In this document: positions 40,231 through 52,631 of the stretch, one piece after another
Position numbering within the stretch: the stretch's first letter is position 1
Layout: each line of letters opens with the position of its first letter
Source: Achromobacter mucicolens
Lineage (GTDB): Bacteria > Pseudomonadota > Gammaproteobacteria > Burkholderiales > Burkholderiaceae_B
Length of the DNA stretch: 63,591 bases
Reading direction: 5' to 3'
NCBI RefSeq assembly: GCF_902859725.1
Contig: NZ_CADIJP010000027.1
Span: 1-63,591, forward strand
The notes under the pieces: model-generated
The model's database searches: none
Told to the model about the DNA's origin: nothing
Seen by the model: the letters and a program-made list of their open reading frames with translations, nothing else
Program-made: the position numbers and the translations under genes

Positions 40231-42051
40231 CTAGGCCCGGGGCGCATCCTGTTCCGCGCGCTGCTGCGCCGGCCCCATCGCGCGGCTCAGGTTGTAGGCC
40301 GTGTTCACCAGCCCGATGTGCGAGAACCCCTGCGGAAAATTGCCCACCAGCCGGCGCCGCACCACGTCGTATTCCTCGGACAGCAGCCCCAGGTCGTTGC
40401 GCAGCGACAGCAGGCGGTCGAAAAGCCGCTGCGCATCGCCCAGCCGCCCTTGCATCACGTAGGCATCCGCCAGCCAGAAGCTGCAGGCCAGGAACACGCC
40501 CTCCTCGCCTTCCAGGCCATCGTCGGTGTCCTGGACGGCGTATCGGCGCACCAGCCCGCCGTGCATGAGCTCACGCTCGATCGCGTGCACAGTGCCCGTC
40601 ACGCGCGGGTCGTTGGGCGGCAGAAAGCCCACCTGCGGGATCAGCAGCAGGCTGGCGTCCAGCGCTCGCGAGCCGTAGCTCTGCACGAAGCAGCCGCGCG
40701 TGCGGTCGTAACCGTTCTCGCAGATGTCCTTGTGGATGCGTTCGCGAATCCGGCGCCAGACATCCACCGGCCCCTTCAATCCCCAGCGCTCGCAGGCCTT
40801 GACCGCCCGGTCGAACGCCACCCAGCACATCACCCGCGAATGCGTGAAGGCGCGGCGTTCGCCCCGCACCTCCCAGATGCCGTGGTCCAGTTCGCGCCAA
40901 CGCTGCTCCAGCGGCTTGAGCAGCACGTTCTGCAGGCGCCAGGCCTCGGCCAGCGGCGCCAGGTCGGCAACGCGGGCCGCATACAAGGTGTCGATGAGCT
41001 CACCATAGATGTCGAGCTGACTCTGCCCGGCCGCACCATTGCCCCGGCGTACGGGCCGGCTGCCCTCGTAGCCGGGCAGCCAGGGGATTTCCAGCTCCGG
41101 CAGCCAGCGGTCTCCGGCGATGCCGTACATGATCTGCAACTGGTCGGGGTGCCCGGCCACCGCGCGCAGCAGCCATTGCCGCCATGCCTCGGCTTCCTCG
41201 CGATACCCGGCGTTGAGCAAGGCGTACAGCGTCAGCGCCGAGTCGCGCAGCCAGCAATGCCGGTAATCCCAATTGCGGCCGCCGCCCAGCTGTTCGGGCA
41301 GCGAGGTGGTCGGCGCGGCGATGATCCCGCCGGTGGGCTGGAACGTCAGCAACTTCAGCGTGATCAGCGAGCGCACCACCGCGTCGCGGGTGCCGTCGCC
41401 CGGTCCGTCCCAATGGCAGCGCTTGGACCACTCCTGCCACCACGAGACGGTGCGGTCCATGCTTTCGACCCGGTCGGGCACGAACCGGGGCGTGCGGTGC
41501 GAGCGGTGATACGACAGGGTGAACGGCACGACGCGCCCGGGATGCACCGCAAAGCGCGCGGTCGTCTTCATGTCGTGGCCTTCCAGCTCGATGGGCGTGT
41601 GCAGCTCGACCGCGTCCGGCCCGGCGATGGCGTTGAGCCCGTAATCGCGCCGCCGCACCCACGGCACGCTCTGGCCGTAGTTAAAGCGCAGGATCAGCTC
41701 CATGTCCATCTGCACGTGGCCGGACTCGCCGCGCACGATGCGCACGACATCCACCCGCTCGTCGTCGTCGCTGAGCGGCATGAAGTCTTGCACCAGCACG
41801 GACCCCGTGCGGGTCTCGAAACGGGTTTCCAGCACCGCGGTGTCGGGCACGTAGCGGCGCGACGTCGCGCGGACCTTGCCGTGCGGCGCAATGAGCCAGC
41901 GCCCATGGCTCTGGTCGCCCAGCAACGCGGCAAAGCACGCGGGCGAATCGAAGTGCGGCAGGCACAACCAGTCGATCGAGCCGTCCCGCGCGACCAGCGC
42001 CGCGGACAGCATGTTGCCGATGAGGCCGTAATCCTCGAGCGGTTTGGACAT
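40231..42051 (-). CDS. GH15 glucoamylase-type glycoside hydrolase
   Basis: A 606-residue protein of glycoside hydrolase family 15. The N-terminal beta-sandwich begins PLEDYGLIGNMLSAALVARDG; the (alpha/alpha)6 catalytic domain has WDYRHCWLRDSALTLYALL, the general acid Glu in DHGIWEVRGE, and the general base Glu in LSEEYD. No signal peptide is present, so it acts in the cytoplasm, on trehalose or short alpha-glucans. The sequence begins at the ATG 9 bases after the SDR stop, so the two are co-transcribed. Confidence 0.92.
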   Translation of the reverse strand: MSKPLEDYGLIGNMLSAALVARDGSIDWLCLPHFDSPACFAALLGDQSHGRWLIAPHGKVRATSRRYVPDTAVLETRFETRTGSVLVQDFMPLSDDDERVDVVRIVRGESGHVQMDMELILRFNYGQSVPWVRRRDYGLNAIAGPDAVELHTPIELEGHDMKTTARFAVHPGRVVPFTLSYHRSHRTPRFVPDRVESMDRTVSWWQEWSKRCHWDGPGDGTRDAVVRSLITLKLLTFQPTGGIIAAPTTSLPEQLGGGRNWDYRHCWLRDSALTLYALLNAGYREEAEAWRQWLLRAVAGHPDQLQIMYGIAGDRWLPELEIPWLPGYEGSRPVRRGNGAAGQSQLDIYGELIDTLYAARVADLAPLAEAWRLQNVLLKPLEQRWRELDHGIWEVRGERRAFTHSRVMCWVAFDRAVKACERWGLKGPVDVWRRIRERIHKDICENGYDRTRGCFVQSYGSRALDASLLLIPQVGFLPPNDPRVTGTVHAIERELMHGGLVRRYAVQDTDDGLEGEEGVFLACSFWLADAYVMQGRLGDAQRLFDRLLSLRNDLGLLSEEYDVVRRRLVGNFPQGFSHIGLVNTAYNLSRAMGPAQQRAEQDAPRA

Positions 42052-42059
42052 GCCGTTCC

Positions 42060-42881
42060 TCAACCCGCGCCGCGGAATTCGGGATACAGCGTCATGCCGC
42101 CATCCACGAAGAGCGTGGTGCCGGTGACGTAATCCGACGCATCGCCCGCCAGCCACACGGCGGCCTGTGCAATGTCCTCGGGCTCGCCGATCCGGCCGTA
42201 GGGGATGAGTTCCAGCAGCTTGGCCAGCGCCTGCGGCGTGTCCCACGCCGGCTGGTTGATCGCGGTGCGAATGGCGCCGGGCGCAATGGAGTTGACCCGG
42301 ATCCGATCCGGCGCCAGTTCCTGGGCCAGCGATTTCATCAGCAGCGAAATGCCGCCCTTGGAGGCCGCGTAGTTCACCTGAAACGCCCACGGGATCACTT
42401 CGTGGACCGAACTGATGAACAGGATGTTGCCCACAGAGCGCTTTTGGCGGGCGGGATCCGGGGCCTGCGACTTGAAGGCCCGGGCCGCCGCCCGGGCGCA
42501 GAGGAAGTGCCCGGTCAGATTGACGTCGATCACCCGCTGCCAGTCCGCGAGCGTCATGTCGGCGATGGGCGACGGGTGCTCGACGCCCGCGTTGTTGACC
42601 AGGATATCCACCCGGCCGAAATGCTGCACGGCCTGCTCGAACAGATGATCGACGTCGGCTTCGCGGCTGATGTCGGCGGCCGCCGCCACCGCCGTGCCGC
42701 CGCTGCGCTGGATCGATTCCACCACCGCCGCGCCGCGGGCCTGCGAATCGCCACCAGCCCGGTGGTTCACCACCACCCGCGCACCCGCTTGCGCCAGGCC
42801 GATTGCCACGGCGCGCCCGATACCGGAAGACGCGCCCGTCACCACGGCCACGCGGCCGTCCAGGTCAGTCGTGTGCTGCAT
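42060..42881 (-). CDS. Short-chain dehydrogenase (glucose 1-dehydrogenase type)
   Basis: A 273-residue NAD(P)-dependent SDR. It shows TGASSGIG (cofactor loop), NNAG, the catalytic Ser in FISSVHE, Tyr-Lys in VNYAASKGG, and the C-terminal FVDGGMTLYPEF. The ribosome site AGGAGAC is strong. Resemblance to glucose 1-dehydrogenases is in the C-terminal DGGMTLYP motif and length. It is first of a two-gene unit with the GH15 gene, suggesting that glucose freed from an alpha-glucan or trehalose is oxidised to gluconolactone (inference). Confidence 0.88.
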   Translation of the reverse strand: MQHTTDLDGRVAVVTGASSGIGRAVAIGLAQAGARVVVNHRAGGDSQARGAAVVESIQRSGGTAVAAAADISREADVDHLFEQAVQHFGRVDILVNNAGVEHPSPIADMTLADWQRVIDVNLTGHFLCARAAARAFKSQAPDPARQKRSVGNILFISSVHEVIPWAFQVNYAASKGGISLLMKSLAQELAPDRIRVNSIAPGAIRTAINQPAWDTPQALAKLLELIPYGRIGEPEDIAQAAVWLAGDASDYVTGTTLFVDGGMTLYPEFRGAG

Positions 42882-43016
42882 GCCAGTCTCCTTGGCGGTC
42901 GGCATGGGCCGGCCGCCGGTGTAGAGGAATCCAGGGTAGTCCCGCGCAAGGGGCCGGCGCAACCCGGCCGTTTCGGGACGACGGACAGCAAGCGGCATTC
43001 CTCAAGGCAACGCTTA

Positions 43017-43065
43017 ATGCAACACCATAAGTTGCATAACAAGCCGACGGCTTCTATCATGCAAC
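43017..43065. promoter_or_regulatory. Operator-like repeats ATGCAAC/GTTGCAT upstream of the flavoprotein gene
   Basis: ATGCAAC (43017-43023) and GTTGCAT (43031-43037) form a perfect 7-7-7 inverted repeat; a third ATGCAAC lies at 43059-43065. All are inside the 246-bp divergent gap between the SDR and flavoprotein genes, 63-111 bp before the latter's start. The dyad fits a homodimeric helix-turn-helix repressor; none is encoded next door. Confidence 0.55.
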
Positions 43066-43127
43066 TTTCAAAGTATCGAAACCTCGAATCTCAGCCCCTG
43101 AGTTCAGTCCGTTCCGGAGGATCCTTC

Positions 43128-44024
43128 ATGCACTACGACGTCATCATCATCGGCGGCAGCTTTGCCGGCCTGTCCGCCGCCATGCAATTGGCGCGAGCCC
43201 GCCGGCAGGTACTGCTGGTCGATGCCGCCCGGCCCCGCAACCGCTACGCCGCGCACGCACACGGATTTCTGGGCCAAGACGGCGTGCCGCCGCAGGAGAT
43301 CGTGGCCAACGCCCGCGCGCAGCTTGCGCGGTATCCAACGGTGTCGTTCCTGGACGGCGAAGCGATTCAGGCGCTGGCGCAGGACGGCGGTTTTGCCGTC
43401 GTCATGGCCGGCGGCGAGCAGGTGCGCGGCGCGCGCCTGATCCTGGCGACCGGCATGCGCGACGAACTGCCGCCACTGCCCGGATTGCAGGCGCGCTGGG
43501 GCCAGACCGTGCTGCACTGCCCGTACTGCCACGGCTTCGAGGTGGCGGGCGAACCGCTGGGCGTGCTGGCCGCGCATCCGATGTCGGTTCACCAGGCGAT
43601 GTTGCTGCCCGATTGGGGCCCGACAACCTACTTCACGCAGGGCCAGTTCGAACCGTCGCCCGAGGACGCGCGCCATCTTGCCGCGCGCGGCGTCCGCGTG
43701 GAACGCACGCCCGTCGTGGCGCTGCGGGGCGACGCGCCAGCCCTGACCGGCGTGGTGCTGGCCGACGGCCGCGAGGTGCCGCTACGCGCGCTGTTTGTCG
43801 CCAGCCGCGTCCACATGGCCAGCCCGCTGGCGGGACAGCTGGGCTGCGAATTCGACGAGGGGCCGCTGGGGCCAGTCATTCGTGTGGACGACATGAAGCA
43901 GACGACCGTGCCCGGCGTGTTCGCCGCGGGCGACGCGTCGACCCCGATGTCCAACGCCACGCTGGCCAGCGCCTCGGGCGTCATGGCGGGCGTGTGCGCG
44001 CACCGCTCGCTGGTCATGTCATGA
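43128..44024 (+). CDS. Thioredoxin-reductase-like NAD(P)/FAD oxidoreductase
   Basis: A 298-residue flavoprotein. It has the FAD motif IIGGSFAGLSAAMQLARARR, the redox pair CPYC in VLHCPYCHGFE, and the C-terminal FAD motif GVFAAGDAS. The Cys pair is in the place used by bacterial thioredoxin reductases, so it should reduce a disulfide partner, but sequence drift from canonical TrxB suggests a specialised one. CGGAGG precedes the start. It is preceded by the ATGCAAC operator, so it is probably inducible. Confidence 0.88.
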   Translation: MHYDVIIIGGSFAGLSAAMQLARARRQVLLVDAARPRNRYAAHAHGFLGQDGVPPQEIVANARAQLARYPTVSFLDGEAIQALAQDGGFAVVMAGGEQVRGARLILATGMRDELPPLPGLQARWGQTVLHCPYCHGFEVAGEPLGVLAAHPMSVHQAMLLPDWGPTTYFTQGQFEPSPEDARHLAARGVRVERTPVVALRGDAPALTGVVLADGREVPLRALFVASRVHMASPLAGQLGCEFDEGPLGPVIRVDDMKQTTVPGVFAAGDASTPMSNATLASASGVMAGVCAHRSLVMS

Positions 44025-44132
44025 CGTCATGCAGGCGGGGCCCTGGCCCGTGCATAATGGCGGGATTGCCGGCCCGCTCTCCGCATGGAGCACGGGCCGC
44101 ATGTTCATCCGACCATGCATCCAGGAGCAGCC

Positions 44133-45191
44133 GTGCTGGATCCCATCCTCGCCGAACTTTCCACTACCCTGCCCGCCGCCAAGTCGGTCGAGCAGTTGAC
44201 GCGCCCGCTGCTGGACATGCTGGGCGCTGTAACCGGGCTTGAATCGACGTACCTCACCTCGGTCGACCTGAAGGCCGAGCTGCAACACGTGCGCTACGCG
44301 CGCAACGTGGGACACCTGCAGATCCCGGAAGGCCTGTCAGTGCCCTGGGACGACACGCTGTGCAAGCGCGCGCTGGACGAAGGCCGCATGAGCACCAGCA
44401 ACGTCGCGCAGTGCTGGCCCGACTCGGCCGCGGCCCGGCAATTGGGCATACAGACCTACGTCAGCACGCCGGTGCGCGCCGACGATGGCGCCTTGTACGG
44501 AACGCTGTGCGCCGCCAGCGCCCGCCGCCACGACATCAGTCCCGAGGCCGAAGCGGTGCTGAAACTGTTTTCCAGCGTGATCGCCAGTTTCATCGAGCGC
44601 GAAATGCTGGTTGAGCAACTGCATGCCGCCAACGTGCAGCTCATGTCGTATGCGCTGACCGACACGCTGACGGGCCTGCCCAACCGGCGCGCGCTTTACG
44701 AAGCGCTGGACCGCCTGTTGGCGCGGGCCGTGCGCGAACACGGCAGCGTGCTGGTCGGCGTCATCGACCTGGATGGGTTCAAGAGCATCAACGATACGTA
44801 CGGCCACCAGGCGGGCGACACCTTTCTGCAGGAAGTTTCGCGGCGCATGGCCGCGGCGCTGCGCGGATCGGACATGCTGGGACGCGTGGGCGGTGACGAG
44901 TTCGTTCTGATCGGCCCCGGCCCCGCGCTGATCCGCAAACTGTCCGACGCGGGCGGCGTGGCGCAACAGGCCGAAGCCGAAGACGCGGCGCGCGCCATGG
45001 AAGAACGCGTACTGGCTGCCACGATGGGTCGCTATCCGCTGGGCGAAACCACGGTGGCCTATGAGGGCGCCAGCGCCGGCGTAGTGGCGCTGGACCCCAC
45101 CGGACTGGACGCCGAAGCGGCCGTCCGGCTGGCCGATTCGCGGATGTATGAAATCAAGCAGGCGCGCCGCGCGGCGCGCACCATTCACTGA
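44133..45191 (+). CDS. GAF-GGDEF diguanylate cyclase
   Basis: A 352-residue cytoplasmic protein with an N-terminal GAF sensor domain (about 20-155) and a C-terminal GGDEF domain. GRVGGDEF is intact at 253-257, and RxxD (RGSD, 244-247) sits five residues ahead, a product-feedback I-site, so active c-di-GMP synthesis is expected. The start is a GTG with AGGAG 6 bases upstream; ATGs 6 and 16 codons further up are in frame but lack a ribosome site. It is monocistronic. An HD-GYP protein lies 10 kb downstream. Confidence 0.88.
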   Translation: MLDPILAELSTTLPAAKSVEQLTRPLLDMLGAVTGLESTYLTSVDLKAELQHVRYARNVGHLQIPEGLSVPWDDTLCKRALDEGRMSTSNVAQCWPDSAAARQLGIQTYVSTPVRADDGALYGTLCAASARRHDISPEAEAVLKLFSSVIASFIEREMLVEQLHAANVQLMSYALTDTLTGLPNRRALYEALDRLLARAVREHGSVLVGVIDLDGFKSINDTYGHQAGDTFLQEVSRRMAAALRGSDMLGRVGGDEFVLIGPGPALIRKLSDAGGVAQQAEAEDAARAMEERVLAATMGRYPLGETTVAYEGASAGVVALDPTGLDAEAAVRLADSRMYEIKQARRAARTIH

Positions 45192-45195
45192 TTGG

Positions 45196-45232
45196 CCGCG
45201 CGCCGCATCGGCCTTCGATGCGCCGGCGCGCG
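45196..45232. terminator. Bidirectional hairpin between the cyclase and hydrolase genes
   Basis: GCATCG/CGATGC (6 bp) extended past a 3-base bulge by GCGCGC pairs lies just after the cyclase stop and before the convergent hydrolase stop. No T-run is seen. Confidence 0.45.
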
Positions 45233-45241
45233 GGCGCGCGC

Positions 45242-46213
45242 CTATTGCAGCTGCGCTTTAAAGAACGCCGTCACGCGGGCGTTCAGGTCCCGGTGGAATG
45301 CGGTGCGGTCAAAGCCTGCCTCATCGCGGCAGATGCCGGGCGATGCCTCGGCCTGTTCGGCGCCGCACGGCGCAAGAAACGCGAAATGTCCGGCGCCGGC
45401 GGCCACCTGGTAATCCGGCGCGGCGCCCAGGCCCTCGCGCACCGCTTGCACGCTGGCGGGGCTGACGCCATCGCCGCCCTGCGCCGACGCCCAGAGCTGA
45501 ATCGGCAGCGACACGCGCTTGAGCGCATCTTCCGGAAAGACGTTGAGCGGATCGGCAATGACCGCCGCCTTGATGCGCGCGTCCTGCGGATACGGTTGCT
45601 GCGGCACCCGGCCCGCCGCGATGTCGCGGCACATGGGCAGCGATGCCTGGCCGTCACAGATTGCCAGCCCCGACGCCAGGTCCGGCACCGCACCCGCCAG
45701 CACCAGGCCTGTGTAACCGCCCCGTGAAAAACCAAAGAAGCCGATCTTGTCGGGATCCAGCCTTGCCTTGTCGGCCCACGTGCCGGTCATGTAGTCGATC
45801 AGACGGCGCACTTCGCGCGGCCGGGTGGAAAAAATGGACAGATAGCCCTGGCGCGACTTGTCCTGCGCGTTGTCGCCCACGTGATTGATCGCCGCCACCA
45901 CGAAGCCCGCATCGGCGAGCGCGGCGGCGGTGTCATGGTGACTGAGGTACGAGCCCGCCGAGCCGTGCGACATAACGATGAGCGGGTAGCGGCCTTCGGG
46001 CAGCTTGCAGCCCTGCACGCCCTGGATGGTGACGCGGCCCACCTTGATCTCGCCGGCCGGTTCGGCGCAGGGCGTCCAGATCGCGCCTTGCAGGCCAGGA
46101 CCGTTCTGGTCCATGGGCAGGTTCAGGCGTTGAAAACCGGCGGCGTGCGCAATGCCGGCGGACAGGGCCAGCGCAGCAGAAACCAGGGAGACGGCGAGCT
46201 TGGAGACGGGCAT
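45242..46213 (-). CDS. Secreted dienelactone-hydrolase-like alpha/beta hydrolase
   Basis: A 323-residue exported hydrolase: Sec signal (about 1-24, ...AGIAHAAG), then VMSHGSAGS (oxyanion region), GFFGFSRGGYTGLV with the nucleophile Ser in GFSRGG, and the C-terminal His in GAGHFAFLAPC. Paired Cys (48, 69, and others near 200-300) suggest disulfides. It resembles predicted 'dienelactone hydrolases' of the periplasm; the substrate is unknown. It is single, with the glpV terminator just upstream. Confidence 0.85.
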   Translation of the reverse strand: MPVSKLAVSLVSAALALSAGIAHAAGFQRLNLPMDQNGPGLQGAIWTPCAEPAGEIKVGRVTIQGVQGCKLPEGRYPLIVMSHGSAGSYLSHHDTAAALADAGFVVAAINHVGDNAQDKSRQGYLSIFSTRPREVRRLIDYMTGTWADKARLDPDKIGFFGFSRGGYTGLVLAGAVPDLASGLAICDGQASLPMCRDIAAGRVPQQPYPQDARIKAAVIADPLNVFPEDALKRVSLPIQLWASAQGGDGVSPASVQAVREGLGAAPDYQVAAGAGHFAFLAPCGAEQAEASPGICRDEAGFDRTAFHRDLNARVTAFFKAQLQ

Positions 46214-46301
46214 GCAGGACAGGATTCGTAGAGGGGCGCGGCGCGCGGATGGCGCGATTGTGACATGCGCGATCCCCCGGCGGCGCGAGGCCCGGACGTG
46301 C

Positions 46302-46334
46302 AAAAAAGAACGCCACAGGCAGCCTGTGGCGTTC
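46302..46334 (-). terminator. Terminator of the glpSTPQUV operon
   Basis: GAACGCCACAGG and CCTGTGGCGTTC form a 12-bp stem with a CAG loop; on the minus strand a run of six T follows. It starts 25 bases past the glpV stop. Confidence 0.92.
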
Positions 46335-46358
46335 ATGCGTTGACGGCAGGTCAGGCGC

Positions 46359-48089
<1,731 letters not shown>

Positions 48090-48208
48090 GACCTGTCTCC
48101 TCGATAAGTCTTCCCCTATCGTGCTGCGGACCGCTGGCCGGGGAAGACGCTGGCCGATAGTCCTTTTCCTGACTGCCCGAAACCGACGAAGGGTCTGGCT
48201 CCCTTCTC

Positions 48209-48517
48209 TCACCCTTTTTTCATGATGAAGGCCAGCAGCAGCATGGACAGCACGAAGCTGATCCACACCGACGGCGGCTGATCCAGTGAAAACCACTCGA
48301 CCGCTTTCTGGCCAAACCCCAGGAACGCCAGGTTCAGCCACGCCGCGGCCATCAGGCCGATGAACAGCCGGTCGCCGCGCGTGGTGCGCAGGGGCAAAAA
48401 GCCCTTTCGCTCCTGCGTGGGCGACTTCAGCTCCCAAATCGTCATGCCGACCAGCATCAGGACGATGCAGCTGAAGAACACGGCGACCGGGGTGGTCCAC
48501 ACCATCCAGCTGAACAT
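48209..48517 (-). CDS. glpU: Glycerol ABC transporter small membrane protein GlpU (DUF2160)
   Basis: A 102-residue protein with three hydrophobic segments: VAVFFSCIVLMLVGMTIWEL, LFIGLMAAAWLNLAFLGFG and VWISFVLSMLLLAFIM. It matches DUF2160, the small GlpU subunit found between glpQ and glpV in rhizobial operons. Its role there is unsettled. It has a strong AGGAGGGC site and sits 27 bp after glpQ. The tail MKKG is short. Confidence 0.9.
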   Translation of the reverse strand: MFSWMVWTTPVAVFFSCIVLMLVGMTIWELKSPTQERKGFLPLRTTRGDRLFIGLMAAAWLNLAFLGFGQKAVEWFSLDQPPSVWISFVLSMLLLAFIMKKG

Positions 48518-48544
48518 GGCTGCGCCCTCCTGTTGTCCAGATGC

Positions 48545-49349
48545 CTACACGCGGCCCATCGCGAAGCCCTTCGCGATGTAGTGCCGCACGAACCAGATGA
48601 CGATGCCGCCCGGCACGATGGTCAGCACGCCCGCCGCGGCCAGGACGCCCCAATCCATGCCGGAGGCCGACACGGTGCGCGTCATGGTCGCGACAATGGG
48701 CTTGGCATTGACCGAGGTCAGCGTGCGCGCCAGCAGCAATTCCACCCAGCTGAACATGAAGCAGAAGAACGCCGCCACGCCGACGCCCGACTTGATGAGC
48801 GGCAGGAATATCGTCAGGAAAAAGCGCGGGAACGAATAGCCGTCCACGTAGGCGGTCTCGTCGATCTCGCGCGGCACGCCCGACATGAAGCCTTCCAGGA
48901 TCCACACCGCCAGCGGCACGTTGAACACCAGGTGCGCCAACGCCACGGCCAGGTGCGTGTCCATGAGGCCGAACGAGCTGTAGAGCTGAAAGAACGGCAA
49001 GAGGAACACGGCGGGCGGCGTCATGCGGTTGGTGAGCAGCCAGAAGAACACGTGCTTGTCGCCGATGAAGCGGTAGCGCGAAAACGCGTAGGCGGCCGGC
49101 AGCGCCACGCCCAGCGAGACGACCGTGTTGATGACGACGTAGATCAGCGAATTGATGTAGCCCGAATACCAGGCCGGGTCCGTGAAGATGGTGCGGTAGT
49201 GCTCGAAGGTGAAGTCACGCGGCCAGAGCGTCAGCGTGCTGACGATCTCGGTGTTGGACTTGAACGACATGTTCAGCATCCAGTACAGCGGCAGGATCGC
49301 GAACACCAGGTACAGCGTCAGGAAGGCGCCGCGCCACCAGGAGGATTTC

Positions 49350-49357
<8 letters not shown>
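48545..49357 (-). CDS. glpQ: Glycerol ABC transporter permease GlpQ
   Basis: A 270-residue MalG-type permease with six membrane segments and the EAA loop EIDETAYVDGYSFPRFFLTI followed by PLIKSGVGVAAFF. It pairs with GlpP to form the channel for glycerol. Its ATG overlaps glpP by 8 bp and sits behind GAGGAGC. This is an inner-membrane protein. Confidence 0.93.
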
Positions 49358-51324
<1,967 letters not shown>

Positions 51325-51325
<1 letters not shown>

Positions 51326-52410
51326 CAGGCCACCTCCCCCGCGCCGGCCGGCTGGCGCGGTGCGGCCAGAAGTGCGCCGTCCGCGCCGAAGGCATAGGTC
51401 TGGGCCGGATCGAAGTACAGCTGCACCCGCTCGTCCAGCTTGTAGCGGTGCACGCCGGGCAGCTGGGCCACGACGTCGCCCGCGGCCGTCTCGGCGTGCA
51501 CGAAGGTATCGGAACCCGAGATTTCGGCCAGCGTCACCCGGCCGGGCAGCGCCACGTGGCCGGGCCGGGCCTCCACATCCAGCGCCCCGGCCCGCAGGCC
51601 GGCCGTAATGCCGGCCTCGGCGCCCGGCGGCAGCGCGCGCGCCACCGCCACGTCGCCCTGAAGCACGAAGCCGCCGTTGTCGCGGCGGGCGGCGAACAAG
51701 TTCATCGGCGGATCGCTGAACGCGCGCGCCACGCGGATCGAATTGGGCCGGTGAAAGACGTCGGCCGTGGGGCCGTACTGCAGCAGTTCGCCCGCGTCGA
51801 GCACGGCGGTGTGGCCGCCCAGCAACAGCGCCTCGCCGGGTTCGGTCGTGGCGTAGACCACGGTCGAGCGCCCCTGCGCAAACAATTCCGACAGTTCGTC
51901 GCGCAATTCCTCGCGCAGCTTGTAGTCCAGGTTGACCAGCGGCTCGTCCAGCAGGATCAGCGGGGCGTCCTTGGCCAGCGCCCGGGCCAGCGCCACCCGC
52001 TGCTGCTGGCCGCCCGACAGCTCGGATGGGTAGCGGTCCAGCAGATGATCGATGTGCAGGCGCGCCGCCATCGCGTGGACTTTTTCGCGCGTATTGGCCT
52101 CGCCGCGCAGCTTGAGCGGCGAGGCGATGTTGTCGTAGACCGACATGGACGGATAGTTGATGAACTGCTGGTACACCATGGCCACGTTGCGCTGGCGGAC
52201 CGGCACGCCGGTGACATCGGCGCCGTCAACTCGCACGCGGCCTTCGGTGGGCCGGTCCAGGCCGGCCATGATGCGCATCAGGGAGGTCTTGCCGGCCAGA
52301 GTGGCCCCCAGCAGGACGGTCATGGCGCCGGGAACCGGGGCCAGGCTCATGGGATACAGGTGCGTCTGCGAGCCGGCCCGCAAAGCTATCCCGTCCAAGG
52401 TCAGCTGCAT
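51325..52410 (-). CDS. glpS: Glycerol ABC transporter ATPase GlpS
   Basis: A 361-residue ATPase, first gene of the glycerol importer operon. Walker A is the unusual but valid GATLAGKT (35-42); Q-loop VYQQFINYPSM, signature LSGGQQQR (131-138), Walker B LILLDEPL (Asp155, Glu156). The switch site reads YATTEPGEALLL, with Thr/Glu where His is usual. The C-terminal part is the MalK-type regulatory domain. Together with GlpT it should form a heterodimer in which the two sites differ. GAGGAGACTAG precedes the ATG. Confidence 0.92.
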
Positions 52411-52537
52411 CTAGTCTCCTCAACCTACTTATACGTCCCTGTTTTCTACGGACTTCGGTATTCGGCACAGCGTCCCGCCCGTTGCGGCGGCGCGATCACG
52501 CGCCGAGGCAACAGGATGAGCATACTCTTTCAGATGG

Positions 52538-52631
52538 CTTTCGTTTTTTGTGCGTTTTACCGAAGAAGCGAACAAAAAACAATCTTGCAGTGCGACATTA
52601 TTTTTCGCTTTTGTTGTTTTATCATTCGAAT
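52538..52631. promoter_or_regulatory. Shared glpS/glpR control region with T-rich repeats
   Basis: In the 221-bp divergent gap, CTTTCGTTTTTTGTGCG (52538-52554), GAAGCGAACAAAAAAC (52565-52580, inverted sense) and TTTTTCGCTTTTGTTG (52601-52616) are related copies, and the palindrome ATTCGAAT (52624-52631) abuts the glpR ATG. DeoR-type GlpR sites are commonly TTTCG/CGAAA dyads, so these are likely GlpR operators controlling both directions (inference). Confidence 0.5.

Noticed and set aside
39220-42132. 970-codon rightward open frame
   Set aside because: Antisense to the acyl-CoA dehydrogenase and GH15 genes.
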